DNA of 64,000 nucleotides from Pontiella agarivorans (GTDB lineage Bacteria > Verrucomicrobiota > Kiritimatiellia > Kiritimatiellales > Pontiellaceae): assembly GCF_034531395.1 (NCBI RefSeq), contig NZ_JARVCO010000012.1, forward strand, positions 186,001-250,000, written 5' to 3'. The translations under genes and the position numbers were made by a program. Of the stretch, positions 1 to 8,583 are shown one piece after another. The notes beneath the pieces were generated by a model. The model had not been told where the DNA came from, searched no databases, and saw only the letters and a program-made list of their open reading frames with translations. The number at the start of each line of letters is the position of its first letter. Positions within the stretch are counted from its first letter, which is position 1.

Positions 1-798
1 ACCGCCGAGAATGGTGCTGTTGGCGTAGACAATGACGTTGTCTTCCACGGTCGGGTGGCGCTGGATGTGTTTGATGGGCCGGCCGTGTTCGTCGAGCGGG
101 AAACTTTTCGCACCGAGAGTGACGCCTTGGTAGAGCTTGACGTTGTCGCCGATGTGGCAGGTTTCGCCGATAACGACGCCGGTGCCGTGATCGATGAAGA
201 ACCCTTTTCCAATGGTGGCGCCGGGATGGATGTCGATACCGGTGAGGGAATGGGTATATTCGCTCATAATCCGGGGGATAATCGGAACGTCGAGGTTGTA
301 GAGTTCGTGGGCGATGCGGTGAGAGGTAATGGCCACGAGACCGGGATAGGCCAGTTTGACTTCGGCGTAACTCAGCGCGGCGGGGTCGCCGTTATAGGCG
401 GCCTTGACATCTTCCACCAGCATTTCCCGGATATAGGGAATTTTGGAGAGAAACTCGTTTACGATGGAATTGGCGGTGATATAGAGGTTTTCTTCGGGGG
501 TTTTGTGGTCGTGAAGGTAGGCTGCGCCGATCCAGCGGAACGGCAGGGCTTTCTCAATTTCTTCCTGCAGAAGTTCCGTCGTGTTTTTCAGCTGTTTAAT
601 AAAAAAATCTTTGAAGTTGGACGGTTCCGGAATGTGGCGGCCCGGAAAAAGGACGTCGGACAGCAGGCGCAGGGCCTCGATCACCTGATCAATTTCCGGA
701 TGTGCCCAGAGCGGCCGGTCAGGGCGGTCGGTATCTTGATGGACGTAAAGCGGTAGAAGCTGTTGTGCCGTTTTTTCAATTTGCTGAATCGTGTTCAT
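1..798 (-). CDS. cysE: Serine O-acetyltransferase, 3' end outside window
   Basis: Makes O-acetylserine from serine and acetyl-CoA, the first step of cysteine synthesis in the cytoplasm. The 266 visible residues have a helical N-terminal domain followed by the left-handed beta-helix of hexapeptide repeats typical of the family. The two expected active-site histidines lie in DIHPGATIG and DHGTGVVIG. The long N-terminal region resembles the EpsC-type enzymes of about 300 residues, so roughly 40 residues are probably missing beyond base 1. The ATG at 798 is the only good start. The gene diverges from thrC across a 263-base gap in which I recognise no riboswitch or clear promoter. Family assignment is firm. 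Confidence 0.93.
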   Translation of the reverse strand, partial: MNTIQQIEKTAQQLLPLYVHQDTDRPDRPLWAHPEIDQVIEALRLLSDVLFPGRHIPEPSNFKDFFIKQLKNTTELLQEEIEKALPFRWIGAAYLHDHKTPEENLYITANSIVNEFLSKIPYIREMLVEDVKAAYNGDPAALSYAEVKLAYPGLVAITSHRIAHELYNLDVPIIPRIMSEYTHSLTGIDIHPGATIGKGFFIDHGTGVVIGETCHIGDNVKLYQGVTLGAKSFPLDEHGRPIKHIQRHPTVEDNVIVYANSTILGG

Positions 799-1061
799 AA
801 AACCATCCTCGTTGAATGGATCAAACGCTAACGCGCACAACCGCGGCGGTAAAACAGATTTTGACGAATTAGTTGTTAAAGTTAGTGAGGGATTTTTTGA
901 AAGGCGGAGTTCCTGGGGAGTATCCGCAGCAAAAATAAGGGATCATTACGGTCGAAGTGTTCCGGCCCTTTGTTTTTGGGAGAGCTGCGTGTCAAATTTG
1001 GCTTTCATCATTCCGGGAAGTCATTAATGATCCCGCGTCAACCATTTTTGAGGAATGCCAC

Positions 1062-2441
1062 ATGAAATATATCAGTACACGCGGGCAGATGGAGCCCATT
1101 GAATTTCAGGATGCTGTCATGACCGGACTGGCCCCCGACGGCGGGCTGCTGCTGCCGCAGGAACTTCCGGACGTTGGAAATAAACTGGAAGCCTGGTCGA
1201 AGCTCTCCTATACCGAGCTGGCTTTTGAGGTGATCCGCCTGTTTGCGACGGATATTCCGGATGCGGATTTGAAACAGCTGATCGACGATTCCTATGCCAC
1301 GTTTGAGCACCCGGAGGTCTGTCCGTCGGTTGACGTGGGCGATTTTCAAATCCTCGAGCTTTTTCATGGACCGACGCTGGCCTTTAAAGATGTGGCATTG
1401 CAATTTCTGGGCAATCTTTTTGCCTACATATTGGAAAAACGCGGCGGGAAACTGAATATCCTGGGCGCAACCTCCGGCGATACGGGCAGCGCGGCGATTC
1501 ACGGGGTGCGCGGCAAGCCGAACATCAATATTTTCATTATGCATCCGGAAGGGCGGACGAGTCCGCTGCAGGAAAAGCAGATGACGAGTGTGCTGGACGC
1601 CAATGTGTTCAATCTGGCGGTCGACGGATCGTTCGATGACTGCCAGAACATCATGAAAACGACATTCGGCGATGTGCCGTTCAAAACAGAGCATTCGCTC
1701 GGTTCGGTCAATTCTGTCAACTGGGCGCGCGTACTGGCGCAGACGGTTTATTATTTCTATGCCGCCTTCCGGACCCTGGAAAAAACCGGCGCGTCTACGG
1801 TGCAGTTTTCGGTGCCGACCGGCAATTTCGGCGATATTCTGGCAGGGTACCTCGCTCAGCAGATGGGTCTGCCGGTCAGCAAACTGATTCTGGCCACCAA
1901 CGAAAACGATATTCTGACCCGTTTCTTTAATACGGGTGAATACAGCAAGGCGCAGGCGGTTCCGACCATCAGCCCGTCGATGGATATTCAGGTGGCGTCC
2001 AACTTTGAACGCTACCTTTATTTCAAGGTGGGCAAAGACGCGGCGAAACTCGTCGACCTGATGAATGACTTTAAGGACAAGGGCGTACTGAAGGTGGCTC
2101 TGAATGAAACGGGTGTGGTCGACGATCTTTTTGCTGCGGGCCGCGGCGATACGGCATCCACGCTTGAAACCATTAAGCGCTATAAAGAGCAATACGGGTA
2201 TGTACTCGATCCGCATACAGCAGTCGGTGTTTATGTCGCTGAAAAGTTCCGGTCTCCGGAAAGTCCGACGATCTGTCTTGCGACGGCGCATCCGGCTAAA
2301 TTTACACAGGCGATTATCGATGCCATCGGCGAGGCGGTGCATCATCCGACGCTCGACGCGCTCGAGCATGCTGAAACCCGCTGCGAAACCATTGCCAACG
2401 ACGTCGATCTGGTGAAACAGTATCTCGTCGAACATATTTAA
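1062..2441 (+). CDS. thrC: Threonine synthase
   Basis: PLP enzyme converting O-phosphohomoserine to threonine, 459 residues, close to the usual length of the bacterial type. The PLP lysine is K109 in GPTLAFKDVALQ, and the phosphate-binding loop is in GATSGDTGSAA. An in-frame start exists at 957, but the ATG at 1062 follows a GAGGA ribosome site and begins exactly where the family begins (MKYISTRG), so I chose it. The next gene starts 19 bases after the stop, so read-through into the lipid-transport operon is possible, although the functions are unrelated. Confidence 0.96.
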   Translation: MKYISTRGQMEPIEFQDAVMTGLAPDGGLLLPQELPDVGNKLEAWSKLSYTELAFEVIRLFATDIPDADLKQLIDDSYATFEHPEVCPSVDVGDFQILELFHGPTLAFKDVALQFLGNLFAYILEKRGGKLNILGATSGDTGSAAIHGVRGKPNINIFIMHPEGRTSPLQEKQMTSVLDANVFNLAVDGSFDDCQNIMKTTFGDVPFKTEHSLGSVNSVNWARVLAQTVYYFYAAFRTLEKTGASTVQFSVPTGNFGDILAGYLAQQMGLPVSKLILATNENDILTRFFNTGEYSKAQAVPTISPSMDIQVASNFERYLYFKVGKDAAKLVDLMNDFKDKGVLKVALNETGVVDDLFAAGRGDTASTLETIKRYKEQYGYVLDPHTAVGVYVAEKFRSPESPTICLATAHPAKFTQAIIDAIGEAVHHPTLDALEHAETRCETIANDVDLVKQYLVEHI

Positions 2442-2460
2442 CGTGTGTTACACCTGTTGA

Positions 2461-3723
2461 ATGAAACTTCCGATTTCACTTTTTCTGGCCGTTAAATACC
2501 TGAAGCCGAAGCGGTCGATGGTGTCGTTTATCACGATTCTGACGATGTGCGGCATTATGCTGGGCGTTGCAATTCTTATTGTGGTGCTTTCGGTGATGAC
2601 CGGTTTTGATGATGTGCACAAAGAGCATATGATCAAGCTGGACTCGCATATCCAGGTTTCGACCCGCGGAAATTCCACGTTCTATGCGCAGCCGGTTCTG
2701 GAGGTCCTGAGTGAAATGCCGGAGATCAAAGCGGCAGCCCCGGCGGTTGAAGGTTTTGTGATGATGACGCGCTACGGTCAGGCGATTACGGCCGTGCTGC
2801 GAGGCGTTGAGCCGGAACTGGAAAAAGAGATTTCCGATATTGAATCGTATCTGGTTGAAGGCGAACTCCCGCTGGAGGAGGAAACCGTGGTGGTCGGCAG
2901 TCGGCTGGCGATGCAGCTTGGCGTGGGGATCGGCGATACGATCACCGTTTATTCGCCGGAATGTTTTGTAAGCGAAGATGAACTGCGGCTTCCGGCAGAG
3001 CTGACTGTGGTCGGTATTTTTTCGGTGGATATGTATGAGATTGATTCCCAGTTCATGATCTCTTCACTACCTACCGCACGCGATGTGTTTGCCCTCGAAG
3101 AGGGCGTGGAGACATTGCGGCTGATTACAGAAGATCCGTTTACGGTCGATGAAACCGGCCGTAAAATCCGTGAAAAACTCGGTGAGGCCATGTTGGCCGA
3201 CGACAGTCTCAACTGGTTCCGTTTTCTGACCACCCGGTCGTGGGTGGAAATTCATCAGAATATGCTCAGTACGCTGGCGGTGGAAAAAAATATGATGTTT
3301 CTGCTGTTGATTGCGATTTCCGTTGTGGCGGCCTTCTGTGTTTCGATCAATCTGATCAATATGGGCATTCAGAAAACGCATGAAATCGGCCTGTTGAAGG
3401 CGGTGGGTTTTTCTTCCGGAAAAATTGTCGGTATTTTTCTGTTTCTCGGGATTGTACAGGGGGTGCTGGGCTGCGTGCTGGGTTCTGCATTGGGCATCTG
3501 GTTTTCCGGGAATCTGGATGCGATTCTCGAATTTCTCCGTCGGTTCAATCCGAACCTGATGTCGGCAGAGTTTTATCAGTTCAGCCAGATGCCTTCACGC
3601 ACGACGTCGGAAGATGTGGTTCTCGTCTGCATCATTGTCATGGTGTTCAGCATTCTGGCGGGTGTACTTCCTGCCATTCGGGCAGCGCTGATGCAGCCGG
3701 TTGATGCGTTGAGGTATGAATGA
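2461..3723 (+). CDS. LolC/LolE-type ABC transporter permease
   Basis: Inner-membrane permease of the MacB/FtsX fold, 420 residues. One membrane helix lies near residues 20-45, then a large periplasmic domain (about 50-265), then three helices near 275-300, 320-350 and 385-410. The start MKLPISLFLAVKYL and the segment GIMLGVAILIVVLSVMTGF are typical of LolC/E, which extract lipoproteins from the inner membrane. No LolD ATPase lies next to it; the nearest ATPase is MlaF, two genes downstream. It overlaps the next gene by ATGA, which implies translational coupling. It could be an unassigned FtsX-family permease rather than a true Lol component. Confidence 0.85.
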   Translation: MKLPISLFLAVKYLKPKRSMVSFITILTMCGIMLGVAILIVVLSVMTGFDDVHKEHMIKLDSHIQVSTRGNSTFYAQPVLEVLSEMPEIKAAAPAVEGFVMMTRYGQAITAVLRGVEPELEKEISDIESYLVEGELPLEEETVVVGSRLAMQLGVGIGDTITVYSPECFVSEDELRLPAELTVVGIFSVDMYEIDSQFMISSLPTARDVFALEEGVETLRLITEDPFTVDETGRKIREKLGEAMLADDSLNWFRFLTTRSWVEIHQNMLSTLAVEKNMMFLLLIAISVVAAFCVSINLINMGIQKTHEIGLLKAVGFSSGKIVGIFLFLGIVQGVLGCVLGSALGIWFSGNLDAILEFLRRFNPNLMSAEFYQFSQMPSRTTSEDVVLVCIIVMVFSILAGVLPAIRAALMQPVDALRYE

Positions 3724-5018
3724 GGCGGTTGCTGGTCAGTCTGGCTTGTGTTTTGTCGGTCAGCACCTTTGCGCAGATCGACGGCGACCCGCTCTATGCC
3801 CGCGTTGCAGAGAGTAATGAAACGTTTTATGCCTGGCGTCCGTTCTATTCTCACTCCACGGAACCGGAGCGCTGGCGTAAGGATTATTTCTGGCCGCTTT
3901 ACACCCGTAAAGGGTTCAAGGATGAAACGTACAGCCGTTTTCTGTTTTTCGGACATTCCGCCGATTTTGAGCGGGATACGGAGCGGCACCGAAACTGGAT
4001 TTTTCCAATCTGGTTCAGCGGTACCAGTAAAGAAGGGGAAAATTATTGGGCGCTTTTTCCAATCTATGGAAATCTCTATGAATTTATGGCGCGCGATGAA
4101 GCTTCGTTTGTGCTTTTTCCCGCCTGGTACACCAGCCGGATCAACGACGTGGAATCGTGGACGGTGCTCTGGCCGCTGATTTCGTCGGCACAAGGTGAAA
4201 AAGTCGACCGCTTCCGGGTGCTTCCGTTTTACGGACATAACCGGCTTAAAGGTGAATTTGAAAAGACCTATTATCTGTGGCCGCTTTACAGTCAGGTCAG
4301 GTATACCAACGAGCGCAATCCCGGCGGCGGGTTTATTCTGGTGCCGTTTTATGGACGGATCAAAACTGAGCGGGCGGATAATTATTGGGTGCTTCCTCCG
4401 TTTTTCCGTTATACGGGCAGTGACAAGCAGTGGATTCTGCATGCGCCATGGCCGTTTGTTCAGCTCGCCGGCGGGGAAATGAATAAGCGCATTTTCTGGC
4501 CGTTCTACGGGAAAAAATCGCTCGGCACGACGCAGCGCCAGTACTGGCTCTGGCCGCTGTTCTGGAACAATAAGACCACCTATGCCGCGCATGAGCAGCG
4601 ACGCCGGAAAATCATTCCGTTTTTTTATTCTCAGGCCGATGTCATGACCGAAGCTTCCGGGTCGTATGCGGAAGGTGAGGCATTTACCGGTTATTGGAAA
4701 CTGTGGCCGCTGATGAGCTGGGACCGGATCGGTGAGCGGTCGCGTTTCCGGACACTGGAACTTTGGCCTTTTCGGAATACACCGGGTATTGAACGGAACT
4801 GGGCACCGTGGTGGACGCTGTACCGGCGGGTCGATGATCAGGGCGAGATCGGGCATCATGTTCTGTGGGGATTATACCGGCAGGTGCGTGATAAAGAGGA
4901 GGAGCAGTTTGAATGGAGCTTGCTCAAGGGATTGGCGGGCTATAAAAAGGAGCAGGATGATCGCCGGTACCGAATTCTCTTCGTGTGGTTCGGCGGAAAT
5001 AAGGAGTCGGAACCATAA
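3720..5018 (+). CDS. Exported tryptophan-rich WPxY repeat protein, unknown function
   Basis: Not recognised. The 432 residues begin with a clear signal peptide (MRRLLVSLACVLSVSTFAQ). The mature part is built of about 17 short repeats centred on an aromatic-Pro-aromatic core: FWPLYTRK, IFPIWFSG, LFPIYGNL, VLPFYGHN, LWPLYSQV, LVPFYGRI, FWPFYGKK, LWPLFWNN, IIPFFYSQ and others, spaced roughly 20-25 residues. Tryptophan, tyrosine and phenylalanine are strikingly frequent and cysteine is absent. This suggests a regular beta structure (barrel, propeller or solenoid) in the periplasm or outer membrane. It overlaps the upstream permease by ATGA and lies 20 bases before mlaE, so it is probably an accessory of the lipid-transport operon (inference). 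Confidence 0.85.
   Translation: MRRLLVSLACVLSVSTFAQIDGDPLYARVAESNETFYAWRPFYSHSTEPERWRKDYFWPLYTRKGFKDETYSRFLFFGHSADFERDTERHRNWIFPIWFSGTSKEGENYWALFPIYGNLYEFMARDEASFVLFPAWYTSRINDVESWTVLWPLISSAQGEKVDRFRVLPFYGHNRLKGEFEKTYYLWPLYSQVRYTNERNPGGGFILVPFYGRIKTERADNYWVLPPFFRYTGSDKQWILHAPWPFVQLAGGEMNKRIFWPFYGKKSLGTTQRQYWLWPLFWNNKTTYAAHEQRRRKIIPFFYSQADVMTEASGSYAEGEAFTGYWKLWPLMSWDRIGERSRFRTLELWPFRNTPGIERNWAPWWTLYRRVDDQGEIGHHVLWGLYRQVRDKEEEQFEWSLLKGLAGYKKEQDDRRYRILFVWFGGNKESEP
4057..4071. repeat. TTCCA-N5-TGGAA palindrome, centre ATCTA
   Basis: Inside the Trp-repeat protein gene. Codons read FPIYG, so the frame is TT-CCA. Confidence 0.8.
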
Positions 5019-5038
5019 CACGTCTTCACATAGATTAT

Positions 5039-5827
5039 ATGCGCTATCCGGTGCATTCGGCCCAGCGGCTGGGGGCGAGGGTACTGCAGGTGCTGCACGA
5101 TACCGGGCACGCCATGTTCATGCTGTTTGAGGCCATATGGTTTCTACGGTATGCATTCGGTAAACGCAGTCGGGCTGAAACCGTTTCGCAGCTGTATGTC
5201 ACCGGGATTAAGAGCCTCGCGGTTATTTCCGTGGTGGCGCTCTTCACCGGGATGATTCTTGCCTTGCAGACCGGCCTTGAGCTTAAGCGCTGGGGGCAGG
5301 AGGAATTTATCGGGTCCGCAGTGGCTGTTTCCATTATTCGCGAAATGGGACCGTTCATGACGGCGCTGATCATTGCCGCCAGTGTCGGATCGGCCATTGC
5401 CGCGCAGCTTGGAACCATGACGGTTTCGGAAGAGATTGCCGCGCTTGAGGTGATGAGCATCAATCCCAACCGCTTTCTTGTGATGCCGCGGTTGTTTGCG
5501 CTGTGTGTCATGATGCCGGTGCTTGCGGTGTATACCAACATTCTCGGGATTGTCGGCGGAGCGATTGTCGGAGCAACGCAGCTGGGCGTTTCTGTAACGG
5601 CCTACATGGATAACGCCACGCAGTTTGCCACGAATAAAGATCTGTATGTCGGGCTTTTTAAAGCATTCGTTTTCGGAATCATCATTACCACCGTCTCCTG
5701 TCATCAGGGATTTATGACCACCGAAGGCGCGGTGGGGGTGGGGAAAGCCACGCGGCGCTCCGTCGTCATTTCCTTTCTGGTGATTCTGGTGGTGGGCTAC
5801 ATGATAACAAGGCTGTTTTACGTATGA
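5039..5827 (+). CDS. mlaE: MlaE-family lipid ABC transporter permease
   Basis: Integral membrane permease of the MlaFEDB/MCE phospholipid transporter family, 262 residues with five to six hydrophobic segments. Family signatures are visible: FTGMILALQTGLELKRWG, REMGPFMTALIIAASVGSA, EIAALEVMSINPNRFLVMPR and the C-terminal VGVGKATRRSVV. It overlaps mlaF by ATGA (5824-5827). With mlaF and mlaD downstream it makes the core of a transporter moving phospholipids between inner and outer membranes. No MlaA, MlaB or MlaC homologue is seen in the operon. Confidence 0.95.
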   Translation: MRYPVHSAQRLGARVLQVLHDTGHAMFMLFEAIWFLRYAFGKRSRAETVSQLYVTGIKSLAVISVVALFTGMILALQTGLELKRWGQEEFIGSAVAVSIIREMGPFMTALIIAASVGSAIAAQLGTMTVSEEIAALEVMSINPNRFLVMPRLFALCVMMPVLAVYTNILGIVGGAIVGATQLGVSVTAYMDNATQFATNKDLYVGLFKAFVFGIIITTVSCHQGFMTTEGAVGVGKATRRSVVISFLVILVVGYMITRLFYV

Positions 5828-6588
5828 TCAGGTTTGATCAGGTTACAAAAAAACTGGGAAGCCGGAACGTACTCGACGGTGTCAGTTTCGAGGTCGGGGA
5901 AGGCGAGACTTTTGTGGTTGTGGGTCTTTCCGGAGCCGGGAAAAGCGTTACGCTCAAGCACATGATCCGTCTCATGCTTCCGGATTCCGGAACTGTATCG
6001 ATTGACGGCGAAATCATTAACGATCTGAACCGGCGGAGCCTTCGGTCGGTTCGCGAAAAATTCGGGGTGTTGTTCCAGAGTGCGGCCCTGCTGCAGTGGA
6101 TGAGTGTGCGTGACAATGTAGCCCTTCCGCTGCGTGAACATACAAAACTTGAAGACGCGGAGATTCTCCAACGGGTGGATGAAAAGCTGGAACTGCTCGG
6201 TCTCGGCGATGCCGGCGATAAGTTTCCGTCGGATATTTCCGGCGGGATGCAGAAACGCGCCGGTCTGGCGCGCGCCATTATCATGGATCCGAAGATTGTG
6301 CTTTATGATGAGCCGACGTCCGGGCTGGACCCGGTGACCTCCCGGCGAATCGATGATTTAATCGTGGATATGCGTAAAAAGCTCGGTATAACGAGTGTTG
6401 TTGTGACCCACGACCTGCACAGTGCGCTGGCCATCGGTTCGCGTATTATGATGCTGCATCAGGGCAGGATTGTGGAAAATGCTGCACCGGCTGATTTTAT
6501 CCGGTCGAAAAATGAAACGGTGCAGAGCTTTCTTGAGTCGCAATACATTACGAAGAGAGGCCGGTGGGAAGAGTTTAGTCATGAATAA
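5824..6588 (+). CDS. mlaF: MlaF-family ABC transporter ATP-binding protein
   Basis: Cytoplasmic ATPase of the MCE-type lipid transporter, 254 residues. Walker A is GLSGAGKS (about residues 38-45), the ABC signature is SGGMQKRAGLARA, Walker B is IVLYDEPTSGLDP, and the H-loop is VVVTHD. The GMQKR version of the signature is characteristic of MlaF-type ATPases. It starts inside mlaE (ATGA overlap), and mlaD starts inside its 3' end, so the three proteins are translationally coupled. Confidence 0.95.
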   Translation: MIRFDQVTKKLGSRNVLDGVSFEVGEGETFVVVGLSGAGKSVTLKHMIRLMLPDSGTVSIDGEIINDLNRRSLRSVREKFGVLFQSAALLQWMSVRDNVALPLREHTKLEDAEILQRVDEKLELLGLGDAGDKFPSDISGGMQKRAGLARAIIMDPKIVLYDEPTSGLDPVTSRRIDDLIVDMRKKLGITSVVVTHDLHSALAIGSRIMMLHQGRIVENAAPADFIRSKNETVQSFLESQYITKRGRWEEFSHE

Positions 6589-7510
6589 ATTCAGCCGTGA
6601 AGTCAGCGTTGAGATCCTGGTGGGTCTTTTTATGTTTGTGGTGCTCATTGCCCTCAGCGTTTTTACCATTGTACTCAGCCGTGAAAAGCTGTGGAGCGAG
6701 AGTTATCAGTATGAATTCATTTTCACTGAAGTCGGCGGTCTGCGCGAGGGCGATGGGGTTTATCTGCGCGGCATGAATGTCGGCCGCGTGAAGCAGACCG
6801 CGCTTGAAGACAGCCGGGTGCATGTTTATGTCACGATGGATGTTCCGCTCCAGCTGCGTCATGGGTATAAGATTGAAATTGTCGATGCGTCGATGCTCGG
6901 CGGAAAATACCTGAAAATCTACGAGGGGCCTGAAGACGCACCGCTGCTGGGGGAAAATGTGACGATTCTCGGTTCCAAACCGGTTGATATGATTGCCGAA
7001 CTTTCCGAAGCCGTCGATGGGCTGCAGCGCATGATTAAATCCGTGGAAAGCGGTCAGGGGACGCTGGGCCAGCTTTTGAACGACGATACCATGTATAATA
7101 ACATGGCGGTGCTGGCAGAAGATCTGAAGGGGATTGTCGGCCGTGTTGCCGAAGGGCAGGGCACAGTGGGTAAGCTGCTCACCGACGAAGCCGTCTATAA
7201 CGATGCTTCGGCAATGATGGCAAACCTGCGTATGGTTTCCGACCGGATTGCCAAGGGCGAGAGCACCATGGGTAAACTGCTTTCGGAAGATTCGGAGCTC
7301 TATGAGAACTTCGATGCCACCATGGCTGCGGCACGGGCGATTGCTGAGGGCATCAACCAGGGTGAAGGCACGCTTGGCCTGCTGGTGCGCGATGCCAAGC
7401 TGTACAATGAAACTACACTGTTGGTTGAAGATGTCCGCGCCGCCGTTGATGACCTGCGTGAAGCATCGCCGGTAACCTCGTTCGGCAGTGTGCTCTTTGG
7501 TGCGTTTTAG
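6581..7510 (+). CDS. mlaD: MlaD-type MCE-domain lipid-binding protein with C-terminal repeats
   Basis: Periplasmic MCE protein anchored by one N-terminal helix (about residues 10-32), 309 residues. The single MCE domain (about 42-118) has the usual FTEVGGLREGDGVYLRGMNVG core. A longer tail follows in which a motif of form GxGTxGxLLxDxxxYxN recurs four times near residues 158, 191, 226 and 262. Such helical tails in longer MCE proteins can form a tunnel. The ATG at 6581 was preferred to the upstream in-frame codon at 6470 because it begins at the anchor helix and overlaps mlaF by only 8 bases. Confidence 0.93.
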   Translation: MNKFSREVSVEILVGLFMFVVLIALSVFTIVLSREKLWSESYQYEFIFTEVGGLREGDGVYLRGMNVGRVKQTALEDSRVHVYVTMDVPLQLRHGYKIEIVDASMLGGKYLKIYEGPEDAPLLGENVTILGSKPVDMIAELSEAVDGLQRMIKSVESGQGTLGQLLNDDTMYNNMAVLAEDLKGIVGRVAEGQGTVGKLLTDEAVYNDASAMMANLRMVSDRIAKGESTMGKLLSEDSELYENFDATMAAARAIAEGINQGEGTLGLLVRDAKLYNETTLLVEDVRAAVDDLREASPVTSFGSVLFGAF

Positions 7511-7518
7511 CAAATGGG

Positions 7519-8583
7519 ATGAAGGCCTTTCCACAGTTTGGAAAAACGGTTCGCTGTTCCGGATGCGGAGAAATTGTTGAGCGCAGCGATCGGTGCGCAA
7601 ACTGCGGTGTGCGTTTGAAGAAACCGTGGGCTTTCGTCACGCGCATGGGGATCTTCTGCGGCCTGATTATTCTCGCGGTTGTGATTTCGCGTGCAGTGAA
7701 CCGCCGCGAACCCGGCACGGTGCATGTGGCCGATATTAAACCCTATATGAATTTCAAACGGGTGCGGATTGAAGGGGTACTGCTTGAACCCGCCCGGGAA
7801 TTGAAAAGCGGTTCTGTTTTTCATCTGGTGCATGATGGAACCGGACAGCTCGCGGTGTTTGTTCCGGCGGTTTCGGTGGATATGCCGCTGCCCGGCGGCG
7901 CCCGTGTGGAAGCCGAGGGAAATCTTCGGGTTGGAGCGGGAAACCGCATCAGTCTCCAGGCAACGACCATCCGGATGACCGGTCAGACGGAATCGGCTGG
8001 TTCCGAGTCCCGGATTTCGCGGATTACACCCGACCGCGAAGGCGAGACGATGCTGGTGAACGGAGTCGTTTCCAGCGTCTGGAAGCCGCGGCCCGATTCA
8101 AAAGCGCCGTACAGAATTGTGCTCGAAGATCCCACCGGCCGGATCGATGTTATCCATTGGCTGGAAAACCCGCCGGAGGTTGAGGAGGGCGAGCCGCTTG
8201 AAGTCACCGGGATTGTTCAGATATATAACGGACGTCTGGAACTCAAGGTGATCCGCGAAGAGTGGATTCAGTGCCCCGGAACGGCTGAGGTGCCGCCGGA
8301 AGAGATTCAGATCGGCGACATCCATGCGCTGATGGAAGGCCGGGTGGTGATTGCGGAGGGGGTGCTGGGGGAACCGCGTTCGATTCCCGGCGGGGTGATT
8401 TATCCTATGTCCGATGATACCGGAACCATTCAGCTGCTCTTCTGGGACAGCCGGGTGTCCGGCGAGGAGCGCGATGCGGTGGATGAGGGACGTCGTTTAC
8501 GGGTGGAGGCCCCGGTTGTTCTTTATAAAGGTACGCTGGAACTGGTGCCCCGGGATGTCGGAGGGTTCCGGGTGCTGGATTAA
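7519..8583 (+). CDS. Zinc-ribbon membrane protein with tandem OB-like domains
   Basis: No exact family recognised, 354 residues. An N-terminal zinc ribbon has two CxxC knuckles (C13/C16 and C26/C29), a membrane helix spans about 38-60, and the rest shows two or three OB-fold-like beta domains. The first is near 70-150 (HVADIKPYMNFKRVRIEGVL), the next near 170-255 and 270-354 (VVIAEGVLGEPRSIPGG). OB-like folds of this kind occur in nucleic-acid-binding proteins, but here they sit behind a membrane helix, so the ligand is open. It starts 8 bases after mlaD and closes the operon. A TTCCA-N5-TGGAA palindrome lies at codons 4-9. Its stop overlaps the convergent CCA-adding enzyme gene. Confidence 0.75.
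   Translation: MKAFPQFGKTVRCSGCGEIVERSDRCANCGVRLKKPWAFVTRMGIFCGLIILAVVISRAVNRREPGTVHVADIKPYMNFKRVRIEGVLLEPARELKSGSVFHLVHDGTGQLAVFVPAVSVDMPLPGGARVEAEGNLRVGAGNRISLQATTIRMTGQTESAGSESRISRITPDREGETMLVNGVVSSVWKPRPDSKAPYRIVLEDPTGRIDVIHWLENPPEVEEGEPLEVTGIVQIYNGRLELKVIREEWIQCPGTAEVPPEEIQIGDIHALMEGRVVIAEGVLGEPRSIPGGVIYPMSDDTGTIQLLFWDSRVSGEERDAVDEGRRLRVEAPVVLYKGTLELVPRDVGGFRVLD
7529..7543. repeat. TTCCA-N5-TGGAA palindrome, centre CAGTT
   Basis: Near the start of the zinc-ribbon/OB gene; codons FPQFG, frame TT-CCA. Confidence 0.8.

Noticed and set aside
55-756. Plus-strand 233-codon frame at the left edge
   Set aside because: The minus strand encodes a clear serine O-acetyltransferase with hexapeptide repeats.
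799-1061. Possible cysteine/threonine leader or riboswitch between cysE and thrC
   Set aside because: No conserved riboswitch, T-box or terminator-antiterminator pair could be seen. TTGACG at 861 lacks a convincing -10 box.
1038-2435. Long open frame antisense to thrC (465 codons)
   Set aside because: It mirrors a strongly supported gene, has no family match and its composition is that of a reading-frame shadow.
1168-4762. TTCCGGAC..TGGAA look-alikes near 1168, 1758 and 4748
   Set aside because: The fifth base is G, breaking the palindrome, and the latter two simply encode Phe-Arg-Thr-Leu-Glu, so they are ordinary coding sequence.
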